A DNA stretch of 64,000 nucleotides, taken from Acidobacteriota bacterium. GTDB lineage: Bacteria; Acidobacteriota; Blastocatellia; Pyrinomonadales; Pyrinomonadaceae. Made by a program: the position numbers and the translations under genes. Positions within the stretch are counted from its first letter, which is position 1. Every line of letters starts with the position of its first letter. Below the pieces are notes generated by a model. It saw nothing but the letters and a program-made list of their open reading frames with translations. It did no database searches and was not told where the DNA came from. Below, piece after piece: positions 1 through 8,825 of the stretch. The stretch covers positions 186,001 through 250,000 of the forward strand of contig JAIVJV010000009.1 of the NCBI GenBank assembly GCA_020199835.1, given 5' to 3'.

Positions 1-2
1 AG

Positions 3-368
3 ATCAAAAAAGGCCGCGTGGTCAAAGGCAGCGTGGTCATCGACATCCCAAAGGGTCTGCATGTGCAGTCGAGTAAGCCACTCGACAAATACCTGATCGC
101 TACGAAACTCGATGTCGAAACGCCGTCGGGTATGAGAGTTGGTCCAATCAGCTATCCGCGCGCGGTGATGCGCAATCTGAAGTTCTCGAAAGGCGCCGTT
201 GCAGTTTACGAAGGTCGCGCAATCGTCCGTTTCAACGTTACCGTGCCCGCAAACTACGGCGGCTCTTCCGGTGAGATCAAAGGCAAGCTGCGTTTTCAGG
301 CGTGCAACGACGATGCGTGCTTTCCACCGGTGACGCGTGAAGTAAAGATGTGGCTCAACGTGGAGTGA
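3..368 (+). CDS. DsbD N-terminal-domain protein, partial (5' end outside window)
   Basis: The frame is open to the left window edge, so the start lies outside; the GTG at 18 is probably internal. The product resembles the periplasmic N-terminal domain of DsbD, which passes electrons to periplasmic thiol partners. The cysteine pair in CNDDACFPPV near the C-terminus matches the redox pair of that domain, spaced CX4C here and CX5C in E. coli DsbD. The protein stops about 15 residues later, so no membrane or thioredoxin part follows. This is either a stand-alone domain or the C-terminal end of a different fusion. It converges on pgeF with a 14-base overlap. Confidence 0.75.
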   Translation: MKKGRVVKGSVVIDIPKGLHVQSSKPLDKYLIATKLDVETPSGMRVGPISYPRAVMRNLKFSKGAVAVYEGRAIVRFNVTVPANYGGSSGEIKGKLRFQACNDDACFPPVTREVKMWLNVE

Positions 369-1224
369 CCTGCTCGCGACCAACCACCGCCATCAATCGA
401 CCAACCTTGCCGTGCAGCTTCTTCTCCTGACGATAGGAGAAGAAAAGATCCGTGCGGCACATCGTACACAGCGGCGCAACGTGAATCCGTTCGGGCTTTA
501 CTCCCGTTGATTCAAGTTGTTCCCGGTTCGCCTGGATGAGATCAACGAGCGCATGACCTGGACGCGTCGGCGTAAACAATTTTGCGCCGTTTGGAAAGCG
601 GCTACTAAACGCGTCGATTACTTCGCTGCCGACTTCATAACAACATGAACCAGCCGATGCGCCAATCGCGACGCGCAAACCTTCCGGCCGCGCGCCGTAT
701 TCCTGCGACAAACGTTTCACACCCTCGATCACCGCGGTGGCGAGTGTGCCGCGCCAGCCGGCGTGCACGGCTGCAAACGAGCGCGTACGTGGATCGCCGA
801 TCAGAATCGGCACGCAATCAGCGGTTTTCACGCCTGCGAGTACGTTGTCGGCGTTGCTGACGATGATGTCGCAGTAAATCGTCTCGCCGAGTTGATCTTC
901 CGCGGGCTTTGCGTCTTCAACCGACGACACGACGCGAGCATCAGCGCCGTGGACCTGCCAGCAACCCGCGAGGGACCACTGGCCCGGAAAAAGCTTGAGA
1001 AAGCGACGACGATTCTCCAGAATGTTCTCCGCGTCGTCGTCGTGAAAGCCGGCGAGACTCAGCGAATCGCTCGGCATGCTGCTGACGCCGCCCATGCGAG
1101 TTGAGAAGCCGTTAACAAAACCGTCCTGTTCGAGAGGCAGACAAACAAGCGCGCGCAAGCCGTTGAGTTCGCGCCAATAATATCCAGCTTCGGTTAACTG
1201 TTGGTCGCTCGTGATCGTTTCCAT
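355..1224 (-). CDS. pgeF: Peptidoglycan editing factor PgeF (YfiH/laccase-domain family)
   Basis: A protein of about 289 residues of the YfiH/LACC1 family, known as peptidoglycan editing factor and as purine nucleoside-processing or multicopper-like enzymes. The family's metal-binding residues are visible: His92 in QVHG, Cys137 in KTADCVP and His154 in VHAGWRG. I chose the ATG at 1224 because the family homology begins soon after it; an ATG at 1236 is also in frame. The start region overlaps the start of the divergent acpS by 14 bases, so each gene's promoter must lie inside the other. A TTG near 1163 would remove the overlap but discard residues that look conserved. Confidence 0.88.
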   Translation of the reverse strand: METITSDQQLTEAGYYWRELNGLRALVCLPLEQDGFVNGFSTRMGGVSSMPSDSLSLAGFHDDDAENILENRRRFLKLFPGQWSLAGCWQVHGADARVVSSVEDAKPAEDQLGETIYCDIIVSNADNVLAGVKTADCVPILIGDPRTRSFAAVHAGWRGTLATAVIEGVKRLSQEYGARPEGLRVAIGASAGSCCYEVGSEVIDAFSSRFPNGAKLFTPTRPGHALVDLIQANREQLESTGVKPERIHVAPLCTMCRTDLFFSYRQEKKLHGKVGRLMAVVGREQVTPR

Positions 1225-1588
1225 CGGTATAGACATTATCGAAGTTGCGCGGATTCGCGAAGTGCTGCTGCGAACGCCGCGCTTCACTGAACGCGTCTTC
1301 ACACGCGCCGAACGCGAATACTGCGACAGTCGCGGGGTCGTGGCGGCGCAGCATTATGCCGCGCGCTTCGCGGCAAAAGAAGCGGCGTTGAAAGCACTGC
1401 AAACGGGTTGGCGTGGCGGAATCAGTTGGCAGGACGTGGAAGTTTCAGCGCGCGACAGCGGCGCGCCTTACCTAATCTTCACGGGCGAAGTACTCGCCAC
1501 GTTCAAAAAATTCGGCGCGACCGCAACACATCTCTCGCTCTCACACACGAGCGAACACGCTATCGCGCAAGTAATTTTGGAGCGCTAG
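1211..1588 (+). CDS. acpS: Holo-[acyl-carrier-protein] synthase
   Basis: A 125-residue enzyme that transfers 4'-phosphopantetheine from CoA to acyl carrier protein, switching on fatty-acid synthesis. The N-terminal GIDIIEVARI with the metal-binding Asp8 and the FAAKEAALKAL motif with the second metal-binding Glu are both present. Length is normal for the family. The start is a GTG at 1211, which places the conserved strand at the usual distance from the N-terminus. The gene is head to head with pgeF and overlaps its start. Confidence 0.93.
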   Translation: MIVSIGIDIIEVARIREVLLRTPRFTERVFTRAEREYCDSRGVVAAQHYAARFAAKEAALKALQTGWRGGISWQDVEVSARDSGAPYLIFTGEVLATFKKFGATATHLSLSHTSEHAIAQVILER

Positions 1589-1612
1589 GTTCGGTGTACA
1601 TCCGTGTAAGGA

Positions 1613-3898
1613 TTACTCAGCGAACGGACTGCTCCACGCCGGCAGATTCCCGTGCAGATAACACTCCATGTGCGGCTGCTCGCCTTCAGGAACCGCAATC
1701 AACTCCCGCAACGGACACGTAACAGCCGAAAGCAGCCCCGTCGCGATATCAACCTCGACAAACTTAATCCCTTCCGGACACTCAAAGTGCGCTCCACCCA
1801 GATCAGGCCGCACCGCAACCGCGCCTTTCATAAAATCCACCCACGCCGGCAACGCCGCTTCCGCGCCCGTCAGACCGAGCTGTTGGTTGTCGTCAAAACC
1901 AATCCAAACGACACACACGAGATTCGGCGAATAACCGATAAACCATCCGTCGCGCGACGTTCCTGTTTTCCCTGCGATCGCTGTTCCGGGCAACGCGCCG
2001 CGAGCTTTGCGCGCAGTGCCGCGTTCGATGACACCTGCAAGCATGTTCGTGATCGTGTACGCGGTCGTTGGACTAATCACTTGAGTGGTTGAGTTCGGCA
2101 GCGGATGAGCGGCTGGCGGTTCTCCAATACTCGTGATCACTCGCGGATCGACACGACGGCCCTCGTTCACAAACGCAGCGTAAGCGGAAGCGAGTTGCAG
2201 CGGAGTCGCTTCTTCAGTGCCTAAAGCAAGCGCCGGATATCGTTCCGGTTTCGGCAGGCCAAACGCTGCCGCGAGATTCGCGATCCGCGCGAGGCCGGTC
2301 TGCAAAGCCACATCAACGGTGACGACGTTTAAAGAACGCACGAGACCCGTGCGCATCGTCACTTCTCCCATCGAATAACCGCCACCATAGTTTGCCGGCC
2401 GATAAGTCCGCGTGCGGTCATAAACAAACTCACGCGGCGCGTCCATGAAAAGCCTCACCGGCGACATGCCGTCTTCAACCGCGGCAGCATAAACGAACGG
2501 CTTGAAAGTCGATCCGGGTTGGCGACGCGCATCGGTCGCGCGATTTAATTGCGACGTGGCGTAATCGCGTCCGCCAACCATCGCGAGCACGTCGCCGGTG
2601 TGTGGATCCAGGGCGACCAAAGCCGCCTGAGGTTTCGCGTCTCGCTTTGCGTAAATCGAATCAAGACGGTCCAACTGCTTCTTCAACGCCTTTTCAGCGA
2701 GATCCTGAAGCTCGAGATCGATCGTGGTGTGGATTCGCTGTTCGCCCGTTGACTCGGTGATTCGATTTACGTAATCGACAAAGTAGGGCGCCAGTGAGTT
2801 ATCGAGCGAAACATCTCGGGCCACGTTCAACGCTTCCACACAAGCCTCGTCCTTTTGCTCGGGTGTAATTGCGCCGCTTTCCTGCATCGCCGTCAACACG
2901 GTTTTCCTGCGCGCTTTCGCGGCGTCTGGATGGCGCAACGGTGAATAGTGCGCGGGGCTCTGAATCATTCCAGCGATCGTAGCCGCTTCGGCGAGCGTCA
3001 GATCGCGCAGTTCTTTGCCAAAGAACACCGCCGCAGCCTCTTGCACGCCACGCACACTTACTGCGCCACGTTGGCCCAGATAGATCTCGTTGGAATAGAG
3101 CGCAAAGATATCTTTCTTAGACATCCGCCGCTCCAGCGCGAGCGCGAGCATCGCTTCGGCGTACTTGCGTTGCAGTGTCTTTTCCGGCGAGAGATACGTG
3201 TTTTTGACGAGCTGTTGAGTGATGGTCGAGCCGCCCTGGCCCAGTCGTTCCTCACCCGCATTCCGCAACAGCGCGCGTGCGACACCATTGATATCCACGC
3301 CGGAATGATCGAAGAAGCGTCGATCCTCGATCGCGAGTATCGCGTTGACGAGCACCGGCGGAATTTCATCGTAGCTCAACGCTTCGCGCTTGCCGGCTTT
3401 CGCGGAAATGTCGTTGGACAAAACCTCCGGTTCGAGCGTGAACGACTCGAGCGGGCTGTCGTTTCCGGAGATTTCGCTGATCTCGTCGTCAGCAAAAACC
3501 ACGCGAACCAGCGCCGGTTGTTTTCGGCTGTTCCGTCCTGGCCGGATCTCAACCTCGGAACCGTTGACTATAAAACTTCCGCTCCAAACGTTGCTGGCGC
3601 TGGATTCCAGATAACCAGCGCGACGCAACGCATTGATCAATTTTTCGTGGGATAACTTCTGCCCGACCTGCAATACGCGCGGCGCGGCATACAAGCCCGG
3701 ACGGCTCGTTAGATAACCGGTCGTGAGTCGTGCATCGATGATCTGTGAGTAGTATTTGTAAGAACGGAGCAGGGCCTCGCCACCCAAAATCAACGTCAAA
3801 ATGATCACTACGACGCTTAACTTGATGAGACGGCGGGCGACGTGCGCGACCCATTCGGCGACGCGCGGTTCGGGCACAGATGTAACCTCGATTGCCAC
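1613..3898 (-). CDS. Class A penicillin-binding protein (PBP1b-like)
   Basis: A 761-residue bifunctional peptidoglycan synthase that polymerises glycan and cross-links peptides in the periplasm. One membrane anchor spans about residues 25-43. A region resembling the UB2H regulator domain of PBP1b follows at about 55-150. The glycosyltransferase domain shows EDRRFFDHSG with catalytic Glu191 and GGSTITQQLVKN at about 222-233. The transpeptidase domain has STFK (Ser463), SLN (522-524) and KTGTS (644-648). All catalytic motifs are intact. It converges on acpS and is followed upstream by the patatin gene on the same strand. Confidence 0.94.
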   Translation of the reverse strand: MAIEVTSVPEPRVAEWVAHVARRLIKLSVVVIILTLILGGEALLRSYKYYSQIIDARLTTGYLTSRPGLYAAPRVLQVGQKLSHEKLINALRRAGYLESSASNVWSGSFIVNGSEVEIRPGRNSRKQPALVRVVFADDEISEISGNDSPLESFTLEPEVLSNDISAKAGKREALSYDEIPPVLVNAILAIEDRRFFDHSGVDINGVARALLRNAGEERLGQGGSTITQQLVKNTYLSPEKTLQRKYAEAMLALALERRMSKKDIFALYSNEIYLGQRGAVSVRGVQEAAAVFFGKELRDLTLAEAATIAGMIQSPAHYSPLRHPDAAKARRKTVLTAMQESGAITPEQKDEACVEALNVARDVSLDNSLAPYFVDYVNRITESTGEQRIHTTIDLELQDLAEKALKKQLDRLDSIYAKRDAKPQAALVALDPHTGDVLAMVGGRDYATSQLNRATDARRQPGSTFKPFVYAAAVEDGMSPVRLFMDAPREFVYDRTRTYRPANYGGGYSMGEVTMRTGLVRSLNVVTVDVALQTGLARIANLAAAFGLPKPERYPALALGTEEATPLQLASAYAAFVNEGRRVDPRVITSIGEPPAAHPLPNSTTQVISPTTAYTITNMLAGVIERGTARKARGALPGTAIAGKTGTSRDGWFIGYSPNLVCVVWIGFDDNQQLGLTGAEAALPAWVDFMKGAVAVRPDLGGAHFECPEGIKFVEVDIATGLLSAVTCPLRELIAVPEGEQPHMECYLHGNLPAWSSPFAE

Positions 3899-3944
3899 GA
3901 ATACTCCTGCAACCCTTCAGTGCTTCTCAATTCGTATGCTTTGA

Positions 3945-4778
3945 TTAAACGGTTAATACGTGAGGATTCTTGGAAAAGTCTTTCTCGGCGGTGGCGTCGA
4001 TGAGGGCGCGAATCTCGGCCACACTTTCCAGTCCGACCTCGTATCCGGCGGCAACCAGTTCGCTGCCGCGGCCCATTTCGTCCCAGCGGATATGCCCGAC
4101 CTTCGGTCTAATCACGTAATCAGACAGCGAGATTTGATGACTCGACGCCGTTTTCTGGACCACCATCATCGATTGCAACATCACGCCGAGCACCGAAGTG
4201 GTCGAACCCATAAACTTCGCGCCTTCGGCATTAACGTCAACGGCAATCACGATATCCGCGCCAAGCGAACGAGTAACCGACGCAGGAATTACCGCCACGA
4301 GTCCGCCATCCACCAGTTGGCGGCCTTCTTCGTCGATGACGGGCACGTACCACCCCGGAATCGTGCAACTGGCGCGAATCGCGAAGGGTATGTCGCCTTT
4401 GTCACGCAGCACCACTGCCGTTCCGGAGCACAGTTCCGTAGCCACGGCGGCAAACGGAATCGACAGGTCTTCAAAACGCATTATCGGTAAACGGTCGCGC
4501 AGATATTGCTCGAGCCGATCGTTACTCTGCACGCCAAGCCGCGACATCGTCATCCGGCCGACGTCGCGCCAGCGCATCTTTCGCCCGAGGTCTTCAATCT
4601 GGTCCAACGGCATACCCGATGCCCACGCGCCGCCAACCAGCGAACCGGCTGACGTTCCCGCTACATAATCGATGGGAATATTGTTCTCGGAGAGCGCGCG
4701 CAGCACCCCCACGTGCGCTATACCACGGGCGGCGCCGCCCGAAAGTGCCAAACCGATCGTGGGACGCCTGGAAGTCAT
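3945..4778 (-). CDS. Patatin-like phospholipase (RssA family)
   Basis: A 277-residue serine hydrolase of the bacterial patatin family, which cleaves acyl esters from lipids. The oxyanion-hole motif SGGAARG (13-19), the nucleophile elbow GTSAG with Ser43, and DGG with Asp157 complete the Ser-Asp dyad. There is no signal peptide, so a cytoplasmic or membrane-peripheral enzyme is likely. It lies 10 bases downstream of the SurA-N-like gene on the same strand and may be the last gene of the outer-membrane biogenesis run. The natural substrate cannot be told from sequence. Confidence 0.9.
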   Translation of the reverse strand: MTSRRPTIGLALSGGAARGIAHVGVLRALSENNIPIDYVAGTSAGSLVGGAWASGMPLDQIEDLGRKMRWRDVGRMTMSRLGVQSNDRLEQYLRDRLPIMRFEDLSIPFAAVATELCSGTAVVLRDKGDIPFAIRASCTIPGWYVPVIDEEGRQLVDGGLVAVIPASVTRSLGADIVIAVDVNAEGAKFMGSTTSVLGVMLQSMMVVQKTASSHQISLSDYVIRPKVGHIRWDEMGRGSELVAAGYEVGLESVAEIRALIDATAEKDFSKNPHVLTV

Positions 4779-4788
4779 TAGTAAGCCA

Positions 4789-5445
4789 TCACACCGGACT
4801 CAACATCACGATCTCAGCCCGCTCGCGAGCCGTTTCCAAAAACGCGTCGGTATCGGACTCAATTTTCGCTTCCATCAGAGTTTTTTCAATCTCTTCGCGC
4901 GCCTGTTCGAGTGTGGGGACGATGCGTCCCGGAGAACGCGACTGGAAGCGCCGCACGTAAACGTCTCGATAGTAATCAGCAATCTCTTTCTGACTGATCA
5001 CTACAAAATTACGAAAGCGGAAATCGAGATACTTTTCCATCTTTAGCCGCTGCTCGATGATCTCGTCCACTTTTTCACTGGTCAAACCAACCCGCAGCAA
5101 CCGCTCGCGAAACGCCGGCTCTGACGGAAAATGCCGCGCCAACTCTGCTCGCGCGTCGCTGATCTCCCTCGCCGTCGGCACGATCGTCGGCAGTTTTTCC
5201 GCCTCCTGAAGTATCAATCGCTGATCGATCAACAAGCGCAGCGCGCGATTCAACTCTTCAGACGTGGGATTATCCAGTTGCGTAGTTGGTTGCAAGGCCA
5301 ACTGCCACATCAAGTCTGAATAGGTGATCAACTCGGTCCTCGCCCCCGCATTAACGGTCGCTACCATTCGATCGACGACCTGCTGCGCGGCACACAGCGA
5401 GCAAAACGCCAGCACGAGCACCGAAGTTTTCACAAGTCGCGTCAT
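4789..5445 (-). CDS. SurA N-terminal-domain-like periplasmic protein
   Basis: A 218-residue exported protein; the signal peptide ends at about residue 20 (CSLCAAQ). It begins after cleavage with VVDRMVATVN, the usual opening of SurA/PrsA-type chaperones, and continues as a helical chaperone-like domain with a swapped C-terminal helix. No parvulin PPIase domain is present. The gene starts six bases from the stop of the BamA/TamA-like gene on the same strand, which suggests a chaperone serving that outer-membrane machinery. Assignment rests on fold-like patterns and context, so substrate and partner are inferred. Confidence 0.72.
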   Translation of the reverse strand: MTRLVKTSVLVLAFCSLCAAQQVVDRMVATVNAGARTELITYSDLMWQLALQPTTQLDNPTSEELNRALRLLIDQRLILQEAEKLPTIVPTAREISDARAELARHFPSEPAFRERLLRVGLTSEKVDEIIEQRLKMEKYLDFRFRNFVVISQKEIADYYRDVYVRRFQSRSPGRIVPTLEQAREEIEKTLMEAKIESDTDAFLETARERAEIVMLSPV

Positions 5446-5451
5446 CGCTTA

Positions 5452-8400
5452 TTAGAACGTTTGCGTAAGGCGGAAATGCAGATTCCCGCGATGTAACCGG
5501 AAGATCGCCGGTAGCCCGTCAAATCCGTTAGGTCCACGCTGAGGAATCAGGAACTCGGGCGGTTTCAACAAAATACCGTAGTCGACCGCGAGCGCGCCGC
5601 CGAACGGCGTTTGCCAGCGAAACCCCAAACCTACCGTGTTGGTCCAACGCGCGCGCAGGTTCGCGGCGTTGATCGCCGCGAGAATGTCACCCGGCGGAAC
5701 CGGCGCCGGCTCGTCTTTGCCAAACAGATCGCCGACGCGGCGAAACACGTTGCCGCCGTCATAAAACGGAACCACCTGCACCGACCTCGTCAGCGGAACG
5801 CGAGCTTCCAGGTTCAGCACCGCCAGCGCATTTCCGCCCACGGGCACCGTAAACGGATTCAGAAAAACTATGTTCTTCTCCTGATCGCGAAACTGACCTT
5901 GCGGAATTACCACCTCGCGCGGGCCCGCTTCTTCAAAATTGAATCCGCGTAACGTCGTGGAACCGCCCGAGAAGAAACGCTCACTGATCGGCAGCGTCCG
6001 ATCGATCTCGTCGATAGTTCCGTTGCCGTCGCGATCGATCGGACTGAACAGGTTGGCGAGACCGAGCGTCATGTTTGCGGCGAATACGGTGTCGCGCAAC
6101 GCGCTCATTTTGTAGTAGTGCCGGTAAGTCGTTTGAAAACGATTGAATGAGATGTTTCCGCCGAGCTGTCGCAGCGCCACTGCATAATCGACACTTAGAA
6201 ATCCGCCGCGCGTAGCGTCAACCTGGTTGTAGCGGCAGATCTCGCCGGGATCGCCGGGCGTTTCATCGTCATCCAGATCTCGCTGGCTGCGCGCGAACAA
6301 ACCTTTTTCACAACGCTCGCGCGTATCTCGCACGAACGACGCGCCGAGCCGCGATAAACGCACCTTTCGATCCGGCTCGAGAATCGGCCGCACCACCAAA
6401 CTTTCAAGGTTAAAAAGCCGGACGTCTTCGTAACTAAAACGGCCAAAGACGATCGTGCGCGTGCGGCGATCGAGTACACGCTGCGTCTCAACCGCCGCCG
6501 TAAAACGATTAATGGTTGGTTCATCGACGCGGGTGCCGAAAATGTCGATCGGGTTACCTTCCTCGTCCAACCGCTGCACGATTCCCATCGTGCCGCGATC
6601 GATCGCCGAACGGAAGAAACGCGTGAGGGTCGAGTCGCGTTGATACTCGACCGACACCGCAAGCGGCGCGAAATCCGTTTCGTTGTAACGAGCAAAGCGC
6701 GGATCGAGATACTCCAGCCGGACGCGTTGTTGTCGGCGGCTCGCGCGCAAACGCATCGCGCCGTGACGCAAACGGTTCATCAGGTTGACGTTCGAGATCT
6801 CAAACAGACCGAGCGCGCCCGCATCCGTCGAATAACCACCACCGTAGTCCATCACGCGCGGTTTTTTCTCTTCGACGTCGATGATCACGTCGCTTCGCTT
6901 GTAGCCGCCGGCGGTTTCACCGGCTGCTTCCGTGCGAATAAGGACCTGGCGGTAAGCGTCCGTGAGATAGAGTTCGCGTTCAGCTTCGGAAACCCGGTCG
7001 GCGCGCAACACGTCGTTTTCACGAAGCGGGATCGCCCGCCGGATCGCATCGCGCTTCTTCCGCCTTGTGTCGCGATCTCCCGTCACACCGTTGATCAGGA
7101 TTTGGTTGACAAACACTTTGTCGCCTTCGTTGGAGATCGAGTAGATCAACCGCACCTGCTCATCATCGCCTTTCATCGGCAGCTCAACGATTGAATAATC
7201 GACGCGCGCGTTGGCATAACCTTCGCGCGAGTAGAGTTGCGCCACTTTGTCGGCGTCCGCACGCGCTTGCGAGCGTGAGTAAGGCGCATTGATGACGGTC
7301 GAGAGTTCCTGGCGAATCCTCTCTTCGGTGTAGATCTGGTTTCCCTTGACGTCCACGCCCGCGATACGCGTGAGCGGTCCCTCGTTCACCTGAAAAGTGA
7401 TGATCAAATTCTCGCCGTCGATCGTGACGCCCTGAAGCACTTGCGCGGATGCCTTGCGATAGCCGAAGTCGCGCATGAACGCTTCGACGGTGCGGCGGTC
7501 CTGTTCGAGCAACGTCAGGCTTGTGTAACCGCGCCCGTAACCGAGAAACGGAATCAATCCGATCGCGTTTTGTTTTTGAGTCTTCAGGTTTGGTGCGATG
7601 TCTTCGTACGAAAGCTTGTTAGTGCCGGTGATGCGGATGTCAGTCAGACGAAAACGCCGGCCGCGCTCCACCTGGTACTCGATGTCGACGTTTTGGCCCG
7701 TCAGCGTAGTCGGATTCAGGTTTTGGCACATCTCTTCTGTGCCGTTTGGTCCCATGTCCGCGGTCGGATTGCTGACACGACAGATTTCAGTGACCTCGGC
7801 GAAAAAATAACCGTCTTCCTGAAGCTGGTTTCGAATGCGGCGCGCGCCTTCGACGATCGCGGAGTAGTCGATGTTGCCCTCGCGTTTGACGGGCAGCAAC
7901 TCGCGCTGGGTCTTCTCGCTGAGTTCGTAATTCGTGACCTTGACGTTGACTGTTGGACCAACGGCACCCTTCAAAAAGATCCGGATCCCGTTCTTTTCCG
8001 CGTCCAGCTCAACGCGCGGATCTTCAAGCACAGGCGTGAGAAAGTTCTTCGCAATCAACGCGTCCCGAATCTTGTTTACGTCTTCGCCGAGGGCGTCGCG
8101 CGTGAAAGGAACTGACGGTTGCAACGTGAGCGTGCTGCGCACGGCGGAAGCGTCGAAACCGGCGATGTCGATGTTGAACGCTTCGACCCGCGCCTGGTCA
8201 CCGGGCATGACGCGATAAGTAACCGTTGCACGGACGCCGCGTGGCCCGAGCTGTTCCTGCGGCTCAACAGTCGCGTTGTAATAACCGCGATCGCGTAAGT
8301 AGATCTGAATCTCGTCAGCGTTGCGCAGGATGAGTTGTTGCGAGAGACGTGTTCCGGGTTGGACGAAGTTTAGTCTCGCGCGCAGTTCGTCAACGGAGAT

Positions 8401-8814
8401 CGGCGTACCGGTAACCGGTCCCAGCTCAATACGCACGTCGCCGATCTGCACCTGCCGCTTCACGACGAAGCGAACCAACACAGGCCCGGTGCGATTCGCG
8501 CCTTGTTCTACGACTTCAACGCGCGCATTGCCGACACGTCCGGAATCAAACAACGCCTGGAGCGAATCGCGCACGCGAACCGCGGAAAACTGCGTGTTTG
8601 CCGCGACTTTCAAGAGCGCTAAAAAGTCAGGAGCGTTTCGATCGTCCGGATTGTTTTCTACAACCAGCTCGACAGAACTGATTTGCCGGCCTTCATAGTC
8701 TTCGATTCGCGCGTCTCCTGGCGTTTTACCCGGCGCCAGGCCCGGGAACACCAAAACCAGCAGCAGAATCAGCAGCAGTCGAATCTTGAGCGCCTCCGGC
8801 AACAATTCGTTCAC
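5452..8814 (-). CDS. BamA/TamA-family outer-membrane assembly protein with about seven POTRA-like repeats
   Basis: A 1120-residue Omp85-family protein with a signal peptide (about 1-29), a long periplasmic arm and a C-terminal barrel. I can outline about seven POTRA-like repeats (about 45-120, 120-205, 205-285, 285-385, 388-478, 481-562, 565-650). Most end in a 'GY..A.V' helix-strand turn such as DRGYYNATV, EDGYFFAEV and REGYANARV. The barrel region from about 655 has STTLRGF, the conserved lid-loop RGF motif, and the chain ends in Phe, as outer-membrane proteins do. It sits directly downstream of tamB, which favours a TamA-like role; the long arm resembles BamA more. Which of the two it is cannot be settled here. 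Confidence 0.92.
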   Translation of the reverse strand: MNELLPEALKIRLLLILLLVLVFPGLAPGKTPGDARIEDYEGRQISSVELVVENNPDDRNAPDFLALLKVAANTQFSAVRVRDSLQALFDSGRVGNARVEVVEQGANRTGPVLVRFVVKRQVQIGDVRIELGPVTGTPISVDELRARLNFVQPGTRLSQQLILRNADEIQIYLRDRGYYNATVEPQEQLGPRGVRATVTYRVMPGDQARVEAFNIDIAGFDASAVRSTLTLQPSVPFTRDALGEDVNKIRDALIAKNFLTPVLEDPRVELDAEKNGIRIFLKGAVGPTVNVKVTNYELSEKTQRELLPVKREGNIDYSAIVEGARRIRNQLQEDGYFFAEVTEICRVSNPTADMGPNGTEEMCQNLNPTTLTGQNVDIEYQVERGRRFRLTDIRITGTNKLSYEDIAPNLKTQKQNAIGLIPFLGYGRGYTSLTLLEQDRRTVEAFMRDFGYRKASAQVLQGVTIDGENLIITFQVNEGPLTRIAGVDVKGNQIYTEERIRQELSTVINAPYSRSQARADADKVAQLYSREGYANARVDYSIVELPMKGDDEQVRLIYSISNEGDKVFVNQILINGVTGDRDTRRKKRDAIRRAIPLRENDVLRADRVSEAERELYLTDAYRQVLIRTEAAGETAGGYKRSDVIIDVEEKKPRVMDYGGGYSTDAGALGLFEISNVNLMNRLRHGAMRLRASRRQQRVRLEYLDPRFARYNETDFAPLAVSVEYQRDSTLTRFFRSAIDRGTMGIVQRLDEEGNPIDIFGTRVDEPTINRFTAAVETQRVLDRRTRTIVFGRFSYEDVRLFNLESLVVRPILEPDRKVRLSRLGASFVRDTRERCEKGLFARSQRDLDDDETPGDPGEICRYNQVDATRGGFLSVDYAVALRQLGGNISFNRFQTTYRHYYKMSALRDTVFAANMTLGLANLFSPIDRDGNGTIDEIDRTLPISERFFSGGSTTLRGFNFEEAGPREVVIPQGQFRDQEKNIVFLNPFTVPVGGNALAVLNLEARVPLTRSVQVVPFYDGGNVFRRVGDLFGKDEPAPVPPGDILAAINAANLRARWTNTVGLGFRWQTPFGGALAVDYGILLKPPEFLIPQRGPNGFDGLPAIFRLHRGNLHFRLTQTF

Positions 8815-8825
8815 TTACCCCTTGA

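Noticed and set aside
2948..3655. Plus-strand reading frame (235 codons) within the penicillin-binding protein gene
   Set aside because: Antisense shadow of a gene with intact catalytic motifs.
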